From NCBI RefSeq assembly GCF_002723615.1, contig NZ_KZ304961.1:50351-114350 (forward strand): a DNA stretch of 64,000 nt, given 5' to 3'. A program made the position numbers and the translations under genes. The DNA is from Limimaricola cinnabarinus. GTDB lineage: Bacteria; Pseudomonadota; Alphaproteobacteria; Rhodobacterales; Rhodobacteraceae. Under the pieces are notes generated by a model. That model worked only from the letters and a program-made list of their open reading frames with translations. It did no database searches and was not told where the DNA came from. Shown here piece by piece: positions 37,312-46,488 of this stretch. Positions within the stretch are counted from its first letter, which is position 1, and each line of letters begins with the position of its first letter.

Positions 37312-37354
37312 CATGAAAAACGCCGCGCGGAGCGATCCGCGCGGCGTTTTCATG
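37312..37354. terminator. Terminator at the end of the sulfate operon
   Basis: A stem of 19 bp with one A bulge, AAAACGCCGCGCGGA and its complement, around GCGA. It has A and T tracts on both flanks, so it can work in both directions between fpr and the convergent minus-strand gene. Confidence 0.85.
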
Positions 37355-37407
37355 TGGCGAGGTCGTTCGGCTGGAGGCGTGGCCCGGTCGCCCGGGCCGC
37401 GCTCATG

Positions 37408-37998
37408 TCACTCGACGCCCAGCTCGGTGCGGAGGTCGTCCAGCAGCGAATCGCGGATCGCAGGGTAGCGGCGCGCGCGCTCCAGCGCGGTGGCCAGCTG
37501 CTCGCGACGGTCGCTCTCGAGCGCGCTGTCGGCGATCGCCTGCTGCACCGCCTCGTAGTCGAAGGTCTCGGGCGCGAGCGCCGCGTCGAGAATGGCGAGC
37601 CCCTCATTGGTGCCGGCGGCCTCGGTGCCGAGCGCCTCCTCGGCCTCCTGCTCCACCTCTTCGGCGAGGTTCACGTCGTCCATCAGGACCACCGGCTCGG
37701 TGCCCTCGGGCGCGGGCACGGTCTCCTGCTCGACCTCTTCGGTCAGCGCCTCGGTATCGGCCGCGCCGCCTTCGGGCGGGGTGATCTCGCCCATCTCGTC
37801 GGTGGGTTCGATATCCGCGGCGGGCGCCTCGGCCTCGTCATCGACGATATCGGCGGTGGGAGCTTCGGCCAGCTGGTCGATGCCGCCGTCATCGGTGGCG
37901 GAATTCGTCGTCACCTCGGCGTCGTCGCCGCCCCAGATGCTTGTCACCACGACGACCGCGAGCACCGCGGCGACGATGATGCCGACAATCTTCATCAT
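37408..37998 (-). CDS. Membrane-anchored acidic protein of unknown function
   Basis: A 196-residue protein not recognised. It has an N-terminal membrane helix (MMKIVGIIVAAVLAVVVVTSIW), a very acidic Ala/Glu/Pro linker of about 100 residues, and a compact helical C-terminus (LDAALAPETFDYEAVQQAI). It is probably a periplasmic protein tethered to the inner membrane. I choose the second Met cluster (37998) because AAGGA sits eight bases before it; MSTMMK, three codons earlier, is the alternative. It is divergent from infC. Confidence 0.65.
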   Translation of the reverse strand: MMKIVGIIVAAVLAVVVVTSIWGGDDAEVTTNSATDDGGIDQLAEAPTADIVDDEAEAPAADIEPTDEMGEITPPEGGAADTEALTEEVEQETVPAPEGTEPVVLMDDVNLAEEVEQEAEEALGTEAAGTNEGLAILDAALAPETFDYEAVQQAIADSALESDRREQLATALERARRYPAIRDSLLDDLRTELGVE

Positions 37999-38177
37999 TG
38001 TGCTCATCCTTGCTGAAAATCCTGAACCTTTGCCGGCTCACATAGCACGGCCTATGGCAGAAGCCACCGCGGGAGGGAAGCGGGTGGCGCGTATTGGCCT
38101 TGTTTTGCGGCTTGAAACGCACTACCGGGGCGACTACCTTTCGCCCTATCCAATCGAACAACCGAAGGACTTGCACC

Positions 38178-38723
38178 ATAGCCCGCAGACCACATAACGC
38201 GCCGCCCACGCGCGACACCGGCCCCCGGATCAATGATCGTATTCGCGTGGCCGAAATCCGACTGATCGGACAGAACGGCGAGAACATCGGCGTCGTCAGC
38301 CCAGAGCGTGGCCTGACGCTGGCCGAAGAGGCCGGTCTCGACCTCGTCGAGATTTCGCCCAATGCCGTGCCCCCGGTCTGCAAGATCATGGATTTCGGCA
38401 AGTTCAAATACGAGACGCAGAAGAAAGAGGCCGAGGCGCGCAAGAACCAGAAGACCTTCGAGATCAAGGAGGTCAAGTTCCGGCCCAACACCGACTCGAA
38501 CGACTACGGCGTGAAGATGCGCAACGTGCTGCGTTTTCTCGAAGGCGGCGACAAGGTGAAGGTGACGCTGCGCTTCCGGGGCCGCGAGATGGCGCACCAG
38601 GAGCTGGGCCGCGAGCTGCTCGAACGCGTGGCAAGCGACGTCTCCGAAATCGGCAAGGTCGAGAACATGCCGAAGATGGAAGGCCGCCAGATGGTCATGA
38701 TGATCGGCCCGGTCCAGAAGTAA
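38178..38723 (+). CDS. infC: Translation initiation factor IF-3, probable AUA start
   Basis: A 181-residue IF-3. The N-terminal domain has [18 protein letters not shown] and the linker has [22 protein letters not shown]. The C-terminal domain ends [15 protein letters not shown]. No ATG, GTG or TTG in frame lies close to the conserved start of the protein. The codon before ARRPHNAPP is ATA, with GAAGGA eight bases upstream. Non-AUG starts are a known feature of infC, because IF-3 rejects them and so controls its own synthesis. The first in-frame TTG, 84 bases upstream, has no ribosome site. Confidence 0.93.
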   Translation: MARRPHNAPPTRDTGPRINDRIRVAEIRLIGQNGENIGVVSPERGLTLAEEAGLDLVEISPNAVPPVCKIMDFGKFKYETQKKEAEARKNQKTFEIKEVKFRPNTDSNDYGVKMRNVLRFLEGGDKVKVTLRFRGREMAHQELGRELLERVASDVSEIGKVENMPKMEGRQMVMMIGPVQK

Positions 38724-38750
38724 CGCCGCGATCCGGCATGAGTGATGCGA

Positions 38751-38775
38751 CAGGCCGCCCCCCCGGGGCGGCCTG
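38751..38775. terminator. Hairpin after infC
   Basis: A perfect 11-bp stem, CAGGCCGCCCC and its complement, around CCC. There is no T-tract, so the terminator call is moderate. Confidence 0.5.
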
Positions 38776-38818
38776 ATGTCGTTCCGCCCCCCTTGCAATG
38801 CGGCAGGGCCGGACGCGA

Positions 38819-38849
38819 ACGGGCCGCCCGAGGGGGGGGGGCGGCCCGT
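38819..38849 (-). terminator. Hairpin after the OmpA-family gene, with G10 loop
   Basis: An 11-bp stem, ACGGGCCGCCC and its complement, encloses a loop that is part of a run of ten G residues (38832-38841). It lies 27 bases after the minus-strand stop. Confidence 0.55.
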
Positions 38850-38875
38850 CATCGCTCATGGCTCTTGCAGGGGCC

Positions 38876-41059
38876 TCACTGCGCCGAGGCGACCTGCTGC
38901 AGCAGCGGCGTGATCCGGCGCACCGTGGCGCGGCGGTTCGCCTCGACGCTCTGCTCGGAGTTCACCTTGAGATAGCGCTCGCCGTACCCCTGCACGACGA
39001 GGTTCTCGGGCGGGATGTCGAAGGTTTCGGTCAGCGCCAGCGCCACCGTCTCGGCGCGCCGGTCCGACAGGGCGAGATTGTAGGCGTCATCGCCCACCGC
39101 GTCGGTATGCCCCTCGATCAGGAACACCTCGCGCGGGTTCTCGGCCAGCCGGTCCTCGATCAGCAGACCGAGATCGACCAGCGCCCCGGCCTGCTCGGGC
39201 CGCAGCGCCGCCGAGCCGGTGTCGAAGGTCAGCGTGTCGAGATCGATCGCCGGGACGAGCGCGCGCACCGCCTGGATCTCGCGCACCTGGCGCAGGCTGT
39301 AGCTGCGACCGGTGTCGACCGCCTGCTCGGCCCGCAGGGCCGCCAGAAGCGCCTCGCGGTCGGAGGCCGAAACCGTGACCGGCTCGGGCTCCATCTCGCG
39401 CAGGCTGCGCACATCGACCGGCTCGGACTGCGCCAGATCGTCGAACAGCTCGACCTCGGTGCCATCGGCGAAGATGCGGCTGCGGCGCAGCACCCGGCCT
39501 TCGGCGTTGCGGATGGTCACGACCTGCGTGCCGTCCTCGCGGGTGAGCGTGGAGCGCGTCGAGCCGTCCGAGAAGGTCTCGGTGCGCAGATCGGCACCGG
39601 GCTGGCGCAGCAGCGCATCGTCGTCGCGGTAGATCTCGAGCCCGTCATCACCCTCGACCACCACCCGGTCGCCGGTATTGGCGACGACCTCGCGGCCATT
39701 GTTGAGCAGCGAACCCACGGTCACCGCGCCGATGCCCAAGAGCAGCGCCTTCTGGAAGTTCGACAGACCGTCATCATCCTCGCCGGCCTCGATCTCGGCC
39801 TCGGCGCCGACGGCGGCTTCGAATTCCTCGTCGCTCTGGCGCGAGTTCTCCTCGTCGATCTCGGTCTCGGTCACCTCGCCCGCGGGCTGCGCCTCGGTGC
39901 CGCCGGCGGCGGCGACGGTTTCCTGCGGCTCGTTCGCCGTGGGATCGACCTCTTCCTCTTCGGCCCGGGCGCGGCGCTCGGCCCGACGGGCCGCCCGCTT
40001 GGCCCGGCGCTCCGCGCGCTCCTCGGCCGTCAGCTTCGGCTGCGCGTCGGTTTCGGCTTCGGCGTCCGTTTCTGCTTCTGCTTCGGCTTCGGCTTCCGCG
40101 GTGGCGTTGGCTTCGGCTTCAGCTTCGAGTTCAGCCTGCTTCTCCGCCTTGCGCGCCGCACGGCGCTCGGCCTTGCGGGCCTGCGCTTCCGCGTCGGCCT
40201 CTGCCTCCGCTTCGGCAGCGGCTTCCGCTTCCGCGACGGCTTCGATCTCGGCCTGCTTCTCGGCCCGGCGCGCCGCGCGGCGCTCCGCCTTGCGGGCCTC
40301 CTCCTCGGCCTGTTCGGCTTCAGCCTCAGCCTCAGCCTCAGCTTCAGCCTCTGCCTCCGCCTCGGCGGCGGCTTCCGCTTCCGCGGCGGCTTCGACCTCG
40401 GCCTGCTTCTCAGCCCGGCGAGCCGCGCGGCGCTCGGCCTTGCGGGCCTCCTCATCGGCCTGTTCGGCTTCAGCCTCAGCCTCAGCCTCAGCCTCAGCCT
40501 CAGCCTCTGCCTCGGCGGCGGCCTCCACTTCCGCGGCCGCTTCGATCTCCGCCTGCTTCTCGGCCTTGCGAGCCGCGCGGCGCTCGGCCTTGCGGGCCTC
40601 TTCATCGACCTGTTCAGCGTCCGCGGTGGCCTGCGCTTCGGCATCCGCCTGCGCCTCGGCTACGTCGCCCTGCTCCTCCGCGGCGGCCTCGGCCTGGCGT
40701 TCGGCCCGGCGGGTCGCGCGGCGCTCGGCCTGGCGGGCCGCCTTCAGCGCCTGGCGGATCTCCTTCTTGGTGCCTTCGCCCAGGAGCTCCACCGACAGCC
40801 CGTAGGGCGCAAGCAGCGCGTCGTCGAGCTGCGCCTCGGCCGCGAGCGCCTGCAGCGCCTCGATCGGCAGCTCCAGCAGCGGCACGCCCGATTGCGGCTC
40901 CTGCTCGCAGGGCGGGGTGGCGCCGTCGATGCAAAACAGCGGGCCGGTGGCGCCGGCCTGCCCCGAAGCGCCCTGCGCCTGGGCGAAAGCCCCCGCATGG
41001 GGAAGAAGCAACGACAGGCTGGCCGCCAGTGCCGTGCCGGTTCGATAGGTTCGCGTCAT
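38876..41059 (-). CDS. OmpA-family protein with long Ala/Glu-rich repeats
   Basis: A 727-residue exported protein. It has a signal peptide (ends HAGAFAQ), a region with helix-forming repeats (about residues 130-360), a linker with a possible membrane helix (GLSNFQKALLLGIGAVTVGSLL), and a C-terminal OmpA domain (IEGHTDAVGDDAYNLALSDRRAE). OmpA domains bind peptidoglycan. The repeats alternate AEAEAEAE runs with RKAERRAARRAEKQ blocks and should make a long charged helix or coiled coil. AGGAGA precedes the chosen ATG. The function beyond wall binding is unknown. Confidence 0.82.
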   Translation of the reverse strand: MTRTYRTGTALAASLSLLLPHAGAFAQAQGASGQAGATGPLFCIDGATPPCEQEPQSGVPLLELPIEALQALAAEAQLDDALLAPYGLSVELLGEGTKKEIRQALKAARQAERRATRRAERQAEAAAEEQGDVAEAQADAEAQATADAEQVDEEARKAERRAARKAEKQAEIEAAAEVEAAAEAEAEAEAEAEAEAEAEQADEEARKAERRAARRAEKQAEVEAAAEAEAAAEAEAEAEAEAEAEAEAEQAEEEARKAERRAARRAEKQAEIEAVAEAEAAAEAEAEADAEAQARKAERRAARKAEKQAELEAEAEANATAEAEAEAEAETDAEAETDAQPKLTAEERAERRAKRAARRAERRARAEEEEVDPTANEPQETVAAAGGTEAQPAGEVTETEIDEENSRQSDEEFEAAVGAEAEIEAGEDDDGLSNFQKALLLGIGAVTVGSLLNNGREVVANTGDRVVVEGDDGLEIYRDDDALLRQPGADLRTETFSDGSTRSTLTREDGTQVVTIRNAEGRVLRRSRIFADGTEVELFDDLAQSEPVDVRSLREMEPEPVTVSASDREALLAALRAEQAVDTGRSYSLRQVREIQAVRALVPAIDLDTLTFDTGSAALRPEQAGALVDLGLLIEDRLAENPREVFLIEGHTDAVGDDAYNLALSDRRAETVALALTETFDIPPENLVVQGYGERYLKVNSEQSVEANRRATVRRITPLLQQVASAQ
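40168..40640 (-). repeat. Tandem coding repeats (150, 150 and 117 bp)
   Basis: The block containing CCTTGCGGGC recurs at 40171, 40288, 40438 and 40588, spacings of 117, 150 and 150 bases (39, 50 and 50 codons), always in frame. Each unit encodes ARKAERRAAR, AEKQAE and an AEAE run whose length varies. Inside, GCCTCA hexamers repeat up to six times, so slippage could change protein length without breaking the frame. Confidence 0.8.
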
Positions 41060-41308
41060 TCGTATCTCCTCTCGGGCCGCGCGGCGTGATCCACAACGAC
41101 GGCGTCGTGGTGGCAACGCATGCGGCACCTCCTCCAGTTCCCTCCTGCCCCCTGGCTATGCAATAACACCCGCCCGACATGCGGCGACGGAAGGCCCGGG
41201 CCGCGACGATAAATGAGCACCCGACTTGCCAACTTCCGCCGTAATCGCGCAAGATTTTGGACAGCCACGGGAGGCCGCATCGCGCCTCCCCAAGCGACGG
41301 AGCGACAG

Positions 41309-42262
41309 ATGACCGACACCACGACCGTTCCGGATCTCGACCTGAGTGGCCTGTCCCCGGCGGATTGGCACGCAGGTCTCGACCGGATCGGCGAAGAGCA
41401 TGGCTATTACGAACGGCTCGGCTCCGATCATGCGGCGCTGTTCATCGATGCGGGGCCGCGGCTGCTGATCACCTTCGAGACGCGCGAGGCGATCCGGCGC
41501 AGGCCGCGCGCCCTGCCGCGCGGGCTGGAGGCCTGGGCGCGCAATGGCTGGTCGGTGCTGTCGCTCATCGCCGATGGCGATGGCTGGTTTCGCACGCCGC
41601 GCGTCTGGGGCTATGTCGACCGGCTCGTCGACGAAGGCTTCTTCGAGGATTTCGAGCGGGTGCTGTTCTACGGCCACCACGCGGGCGGTTACGCCGCCGC
41701 CGCCTATTCGGTCGCCGCCCCCGGCGCGCGGGTGCTGGCGCTGCGCCCCGTGGCCACGCTCGACCCCGAGATCGCGGGATGGGACAGGCGGCACCTGTCG
41801 GCGCGGCGGCTCGATTTCACCAGCCGCTACGGCTATGCGCCCGACATGCTCGATGCGGCTTCGCGGGCCGTGGTGCTGCACGACCCGCGCCACGCCGCCG
41901 ATTCGATCCACGCGGCGCTGTTCCGGCGGCCCAACGTGACGACGCTGCGCGCCGCCCATGCCGGCACCCGGCTCGAACAGATCCTCGACCAGACCGGCGC
42001 CATCCCCGAGCTTCTGGAGCTGGCGATGGAAGACCGGCTCGACCGCGCCGCCTTTGCCCGGCTCTGGCGCGCCCGGCACGACAACGCGCTCTACCTGCGT
42101 GGCCTCTTGCGTCAGGTCGAATCGCTCGACCGGCCCGACTGGGTGGCGCGGCTGTGCCAGCGCGGCCTGCGGACCAACGAGGCGGCGCATTTCGCCGAGC
42201 GGCTGCGCGCCCTGCCCGAAGCCGCCCGGCCACGGCCCGCCGCGGTGTCGCGCGCGGGCTGA
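41309..42262 (+). CDS. Conserved hypothetical protein
   Basis: A 317-residue protein that I cannot assign with confidence. It begins [33 protein letters not shown] and has [15 protein letters not shown] near residue 125, reminiscent of an alpha/beta-hydrolase elbow but with Ala in place of the nucleophilic Ser. The tail is helical. Close relatives in Rhodobacteraceae have, from memory, been labelled as PAPS reductase, but no such motif is visible. GGAG before ATG 41309 sets the start. pyrC lies 67 bases downstream. Confidence 0.7.
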   Translation: MTDTTTVPDLDLSGLSPADWHAGLDRIGEEHGYYERLGSDHAALFIDAGPRLLITFETREAIRRRPRALPRGLEAWARNGWSVLSLIADGDGWFRTPRVWGYVDRLVDEGFFEDFERVLFYGHHAGGYAAAAYSVAAPGARVLALRPVATLDPEIAGWDRRHLSARRLDFTSRYGYAPDMLDAASRAVVLHDPRHAADSIHAALFRRPNVTTLRAAHAGTRLEQILDQTGAIPELLELAMEDRLDRAAFARLWRARHDNALYLRGLLRQVESLDRPDWVARLCQRGLRTNEAAHFAERLRALPEAARPRPAAVSRAG

Positions 42263-42329
42263 GCCCGCCGCGCGCCGCCGGACCCGTGACCTATGGTCAG
42301 GCCCCGCGGCGCGGTGTAAGGCAAGGCCC

Positions 42330-43382
42330 ATGAAAGACGCACGCCCCACCTCGATCACCCTTCGCCGCCCCGATGACTGGCATCTGCACCTGCGCGACGG
42401 CGCGATGCTCGACGCCGTGGCGCCCGAGAGCGCCCGCCATTTCGGCCGCGCCATCATCATGCCCAACCTCGTGCCGCCCGTCGTCACCGCGGCGCAGGCC
42501 GAGGCCTATCGCGGCCGCATCCGCGCCGCCCTGCCCGAAGGCTCGGGCTTCACGCCGCTGATGACGCTCTACCTCACCGAGGAGACCGACCCGGAGGATG
42601 TGCGCCGCGCCCATCGCGACGGCATCGCCACGGCGGTGAAGCTCTACCCCGCCGGGGCCACGACCAACTCCGCCTCCGGCGTGCGCGATTTCGACAAGGT
42701 GCGCCCGGTGCTCGAAACCATGGCCGAGATCGGCATGCCGCTTTGCGTGCATGGCGAGGTCACCGACGGCGCGATCGACATCTTCGACCGCGAGGCGGCG
42801 TTCATCGACCGTGTGCTCAAGCCGATCCGCCGCAAGACGCCGGACCTGCGCATCGTCATGGAGCACGTGACCACGGCGGATGCGGTGGATTACGTGCGCG
42901 ACAGCCCGCGCAACCTCGCCGCGACGATCACCACGCATCACCTTATCATCAACCGCAACCACATCCTCGCCGGCGGCATCAAGCCCCATTACTACTGCCT
43001 GCCCGTGGCCAAGCGCGAGCGGCACCGCGTGGCGCTGGTGCAGGCGGCGGTCTCGGGCGATCCGCGCTTCTTTCTGGGCACCGACAGCGCGCCGCACAGC
43101 GATCCGGCCAAGCTGCAGCCCTGCGGCTGCGCCGGCATCTTCACCGCGCCCAACACCATGTCCTGCCTCGCGGAGGTGTTCGAGGCGGCGGGCCGGCTCG
43201 GCGCGCTCGAAGCCTTCACCTCGCTCAACGGGCCGCGCTTTTACAAGCTGCCGCCCAACGAGGAGACCATCACCATGGTGAAGGGCGATCCCGTCACCTA
43301 CCCCGAGCGGATCGAGACCGGCGACGGCCCCGTCACACTGTTCGATCCCGGCTTCGCGCTGCACTGGCGCGTCGAAGACTGA
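42330..43382 (+). CDS. pyrC: Dihydroorotase
   Basis: A 350-residue class II (E. coli-type) dihydroorotase, third enzyme of pyrimidine synthesis. It has the metal-binding DWHLHLRDG, the carboxylated lysine in [13 protein letters not shown], histidines in CVHGEV and VMEHVTT, and the metal Asp in [10 protein letters not shown]. It is closely followed by pyrE. Confidence 0.96.
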   Translation: MKDARPTSITLRRPDDWHLHLRDGAMLDAVAPESARHFGRAIIMPNLVPPVVTAAQAEAYRGRIRAALPEGSGFTPLMTLYLTEETDPEDVRRAHRDGIATAVKLYPAGATTNSASGVRDFDKVRPVLETMAEIGMPLCVHGEVTDGAIDIFDREAAFIDRVLKPIRRKTPDLRIVMEHVTTADAVDYVRDSPRNLAATITTHHLIINRNHILAGGIKPHYYCLPVAKRERHRVALVQAAVSGDPRFFLGTDSAPHSDPAKLQPCGCAGIFTAPNTMSCLAEVFEAAGRLGALEAFTSLNGPRFYKLPPNEETITMVKGDPVTYPERIETGDGPVTLFDPGFALHWRVED

Positions 43383-43404
43383 CCCTCACGACGAAGAGAT
43401 ACCG

Positions 43405-44079
43405 ATGATTCCCACCGGCTACCCCCCGAAGGACGAGATCGCGCGGCTGACGGCGCGCATGCTGCTGGAGATCGGCGCGGTCCAGTTCAACGCGACCGAG
43501 CCCTTCACCCATGCAAGCGGCAAGCAGGCGCCCACTTACGTCGATTGCCGCAAGCTCATCTCCTATCCGCGCATCCGCGCCACGGTGATGGATTTCCTCA
43601 GCGTCCAGATCATGCGCGAGGCGGGCTTCGAGGCCTTCGACAACATCGCCGGCGGCGAGACGGCGGGCATCCCCTTTGCCGCCATGGTGGCCGAGCGCAT
43701 GGCGCTGCCGATGAGCTATGTGCGCAAGAAGCCGAAAGGCTACGGTCGCAACGCCCGGATCGAGGGCGCGATGAGCGAGGGGCAGCGCGCGCTCTTGGTC
43801 GAGGATCTGACCACCGATGGCGGCTCCAAGCTCTCCTTCGTCGAGGCGATCCGCGACACCGGCGCGCGCTGCGACTGGACGGCGGTGATCTTCTATTACG
43901 GCATCTTCGAGGGCGTGACCGAATCCCTCGCCGAGCATGGCATCGGCCTCATCCACCTGTGCACCTGGTGGGACGTGCTGGCCGAGGCGCGCCGCTCCGA
44001 AGCCTTCGACAAGGACACGCTCGACGAGGTCGAACGCTACCTGCGCAACCCCGCGAGCTGGGCCGCGGCGCGTGGCTAG
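43405..44079 (+). CDS. pyrE: Orotate phosphoribosyltransferase
   Basis: A 224-residue type I phosphoribosyltransferase that makes orotidine monophosphate. It has [19 protein letters not shown], the PRPP-binding loop [17 protein letters not shown], and the [14 protein letters not shown] flexible loop. The gap of 22 bases after pyrC indicates an operon. dnaB follows after about 210 bases that seem to carry its own promoter. Confidence 0.95.
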   Translation: MIPTGYPPKDEIARLTARMLLEIGAVQFNATEPFTHASGKQAPTYVDCRKLISYPRIRATVMDFLSVQIMREAGFEAFDNIAGGETAGIPFAAMVAERMALPMSYVRKKPKGYGRNARIEGAMSEGQRALLVEDLTTDGGSKLSFVEAIRDTGARCDWTAVIFYYGIFEGVTESLAEHGIGLIHLCTWWDVLAEARRSEAFDKDTLDEVERYLRNPASWAAARG

Positions 44080-44134
44080 GAAGTGACGGTCGGCTTGGAA
44101 TAGCCGATCAGACTGCCCCGGCGTAAACCAGATG

Positions 44135-44199
44135 TTGACCCAAGGGGGCCGCGCGCGCCAATATGTGGCAGGGCGCGGCTTCTCCACCGGTTTTCCACA
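44135..44199 (+). promoter_or_regulatory. Candidate dnaB promoter and DnaA-box-like site
   Basis: TTGACC (44135-44140) and CAATAT (44159-44164) form a sigma70-like pair with an 18-base spacer. TTTTCCACA at 44191-44199 differs in one position from the DnaA box TTATCCACA. Both lie in the gap before dnaB. The assignment rests on motif match only. Confidence 0.35.
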
Positions 44200-44290
44200 G
44201 CCTTATACAAGTTGCGTCCCCGCCCCATCGCTGTCTATCAGCGTCGATACGCGCCGCGGGCACGGCGTGCGGGGCCATGGGGTAGATGCG

Positions 44291-45787
44291 ATGAACGAGA
44301 TCACGACATTCCGTCCGGGCGCGCTCGAAGAGGCGAAGCCGGACCAGATGCCGCATTCGATCGAGGCCGAGCAGCAGCTCCTTGGCGCGATCCTGACCAA
44401 TAACGACGTGTTCGACCGGATCGCGATGATCGTGTCGAAGGATCATTTCTACGATCCGGTCCATGCCCGCATCTTCGACGTCGCGGCCCAGCGCATCGCC
44501 AAGAACGCGCTCGCCTCGCCGGTGACGCTCAAGACCTTTCTGGAAGACGACGAAGGGCTCAAGGAGCTGGGCGGCCCCGCCTATCTCGCCCGCCTCGCCG
44601 GTGCCGCGATCTCGGGCTTCGCCGCGCGCGACTATGCGCAGATGATCTACGACCTGGCGATCCGCCGCGAGCTGATCGGGCTCGGGCGCGACATCGCCGA
44701 CCGCGCCGCCAAGGTCGAGGTCTCCTCCGAGCCCAAGGAGCAGATCGTCGAGGCCGAGCAGAAGCTCTACAAGCTCGCCGAGCAGGGCACCTCCGAAAGC
44801 GGCTTCCAGTCCTTTCTGCGCGCCGTCACCGACGCGGTGAAGGTCGCCAATGCCGCCTATCAGCGCGACGGCGGCCTCGCGGGCGTCTCCACCGGCCTCG
44901 TCGATCTCGACAAGAAGCTCGGCGGCCTGCACCGCTCTGACCTCCTGATCCTCGCCGGGCGTCCCTCGATGGGCAAGACCTCGCTCGCCACCAACATCGC
45001 CTTCAACATCGCCAAGGCCTACAAGCGCGGCATCACCCCCGACGGCACCGAGGGCGCGGTCAATGGCGGCGTGGTCGGCTTCTATTCGCTGGAAATGTCG
45101 GCCGAGCAGCTCGCCGCGCGTATTCTTTCCGAGGCCTCCGAAGTCCCTTCCGAGCAGATCCGCCGCGGCGACATGACCGAAACCGAGTTCCGCCGCTTCG
45201 TCGACGCCGCCAAGCAGCTCGAAAGTTGCCCGCTCTATATCGACGACACCCCCGCCCTGCCGATCTCCCAGCTTGCCGCCCGCGCGCGCCGGCTCAAGCG
45301 GACGCATGGGCTCGATGCGCTCTTCGTCGACTACCTGCAGCTGGTGAAGGGCACCGGCAAGGGCGAGAACCGGGTCAACGAGATCTCCGAGATTTCCCAA
45401 GGCCTCAAGGCCATCGCCAAGGAGCTCGACATTCCCGTCGTCGCGCTGTCGCAGCTCTCGCGCCAGGTGGAAAGCCGTGACGACAAGCGCCCGCAGCTTT
45501 CGGATCTGCGCGAATCCGGCTCGATCGAGCAGGATGCCGACGTGGTGATGTTCGTGTTCCGCGAGGAATACTACAAGGAGCGCGAGAAGCCGGGCGACCA
45601 CGAGATGGACAAGATGGCGGTCTGGCAGGACGAGATGGAGCGTCTGCACGGCAAGGCCGAGGTGATCATCGGCAAGCAGCGCCACGGCCCGATCGGCTCG
45701 GTCGATCTCAGCTTCGAGGGCCGCTTCACCCGCTTTGGCAACCTCATCAAGCCCTGGCAGGACGGCGCCGCCCCGCGCGACTTCTGA
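44291..45787 (+). CDS. dnaB: Replicative DNA helicase
   Basis: A 498-residue DnaB. The N-terminal collar domain (PHSIEAEQQLLGAIL) is followed by the RecA-like helicase with Walker A AGRPSMGKTSLATN (near residue 222), Walker B DALFVDYLQLVKG and the arginine-finger region. No intein interrupts the P-loop. It unwinds DNA at the fork. The start is the ATG at 44291; the upstream extension of the frame has no homology. Confidence 0.97.
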   Translation: MNEITTFRPGALEEAKPDQMPHSIEAEQQLLGAILTNNDVFDRIAMIVSKDHFYDPVHARIFDVAAQRIAKNALASPVTLKTFLEDDEGLKELGGPAYLARLAGAAISGFAARDYAQMIYDLAIRRELIGLGRDIADRAAKVEVSSEPKEQIVEAEQKLYKLAEQGTSESGFQSFLRAVTDAVKVANAAYQRDGGLAGVSTGLVDLDKKLGGLHRSDLLILAGRPSMGKTSLATNIAFNIAKAYKRGITPDGTEGAVNGGVVGFYSLEMSAEQLAARILSEASEVPSEQIRRGDMTETEFRRFVDAAKQLESCPLYIDDTPALPISQLAARARRLKRTHGLDALFVDYLQLVKGTGKGENRVNEISEISQGLKAIAKELDIPVVALSQLSRQVESRDDKRPQLSDLRESGSIEQDADVVMFVFREEYYKEREKPGDHEMDKMAVWQDEMERLHGKAEVIIGKQRHGPIGSVDLSFEGRFTRFGNLIKPWQDGAAPRDF

Positions 45788-45939
45788 GGCGGGGCCCGCG
45801 CCGAAACCCCAGTCCGGCAAGGGGCGTCATCGGATAACAGCCCGAGGGTTCTTGACCATCGCGCCCCCCGGCCCTTCCTTGGAGCGAGACCGCGCCCCGA
45901 TCCCGCCCGGGGCACGGATGCGCGACAAGGAGACCCCGC

Positions 45940-46482
45940 ATGACCCTGACCCGCCGCAGCCTGCTTCTCGCAGCCCTCTCGACGCCGCTGGCGCGTGGCG
46001 CGCTGGCGCATGACCGCGCCGCCCTGCGCCCGACCGAGGTCCGCGTTCATCCCGGCCTCGCGCCGGGCGACATCTACGTGATCCCCGAGGATTACCACCT
46101 CTACCACATCCGCCGCCCGGGCGTGGCGATGCGCTACGGCGTCGGCGTCGGGCGCGCGGGGCTGGAGTTCAAGGGCGGCGCGGTGATCCAGCGCAAGGCC
46201 GAATGGCCCTCCTGGCGGCCCACCGACGACATGATCGCGCGAGAGCCGGAGAAATACGCGCAATACGCCGATGGCGTGCCCGGCGGGCCAAAGAACCCGC
46301 TCGGCGCGCGGGCGCTCTACCTCTTTCGCGACGGGCGCGACACCTATTACCGCATCCACGGCACGACCAACCCCGAGACCATCGGCTCGTCGGTGTCGAA
46401 CGGCTGTATCCGGCTGCGCAACGAGGACGTGATGGCGCTTTACGAGAACGTCGCCATCGGCACCCACGTCACCGTGGTCTGA
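45940..46482 (+). CDS. L,D-transpeptidase (YkuD family)
   Basis: A 180-residue exported enzyme. The twin-arginine-like TRRSLLLAALSTP leads to a YkuD domain with IHGTTNPETIGSSVSNGCIRL, holding the catalytic His and Cys. The cysteine is the only one in the protein. These enzymes make 3-3 cross-links or anchor lipoproteins to peptidoglycan. It is a stand-alone gene after dnaB. A second, more divergent YkuD protein is encoded at 61222. Confidence 0.9.
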   Translation: MTLTRRSLLLAALSTPLARGALAHDRAALRPTEVRVHPGLAPGDIYVIPEDYHLYHIRRPGVAMRYGVGVGRAGLEFKGGAVIQRKAEWPSWRPTDDMIAREPEKYAQYADGVPGGPKNPLGARALYLFRDGRDTYYRIHGTTNPETIGSSVSNGCIRLRNEDVMALYENVAIGTHVTVV

Positions 46483-46488
46483 CGCGGC

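Noticed and set aside
40040..40730. Regularly spaced repeats that could suggest a CRISPR array
   Set aside because: The repeats are in frame within one gene, have no unique spacers, and encode a regular AEAE/RKAERR pattern.
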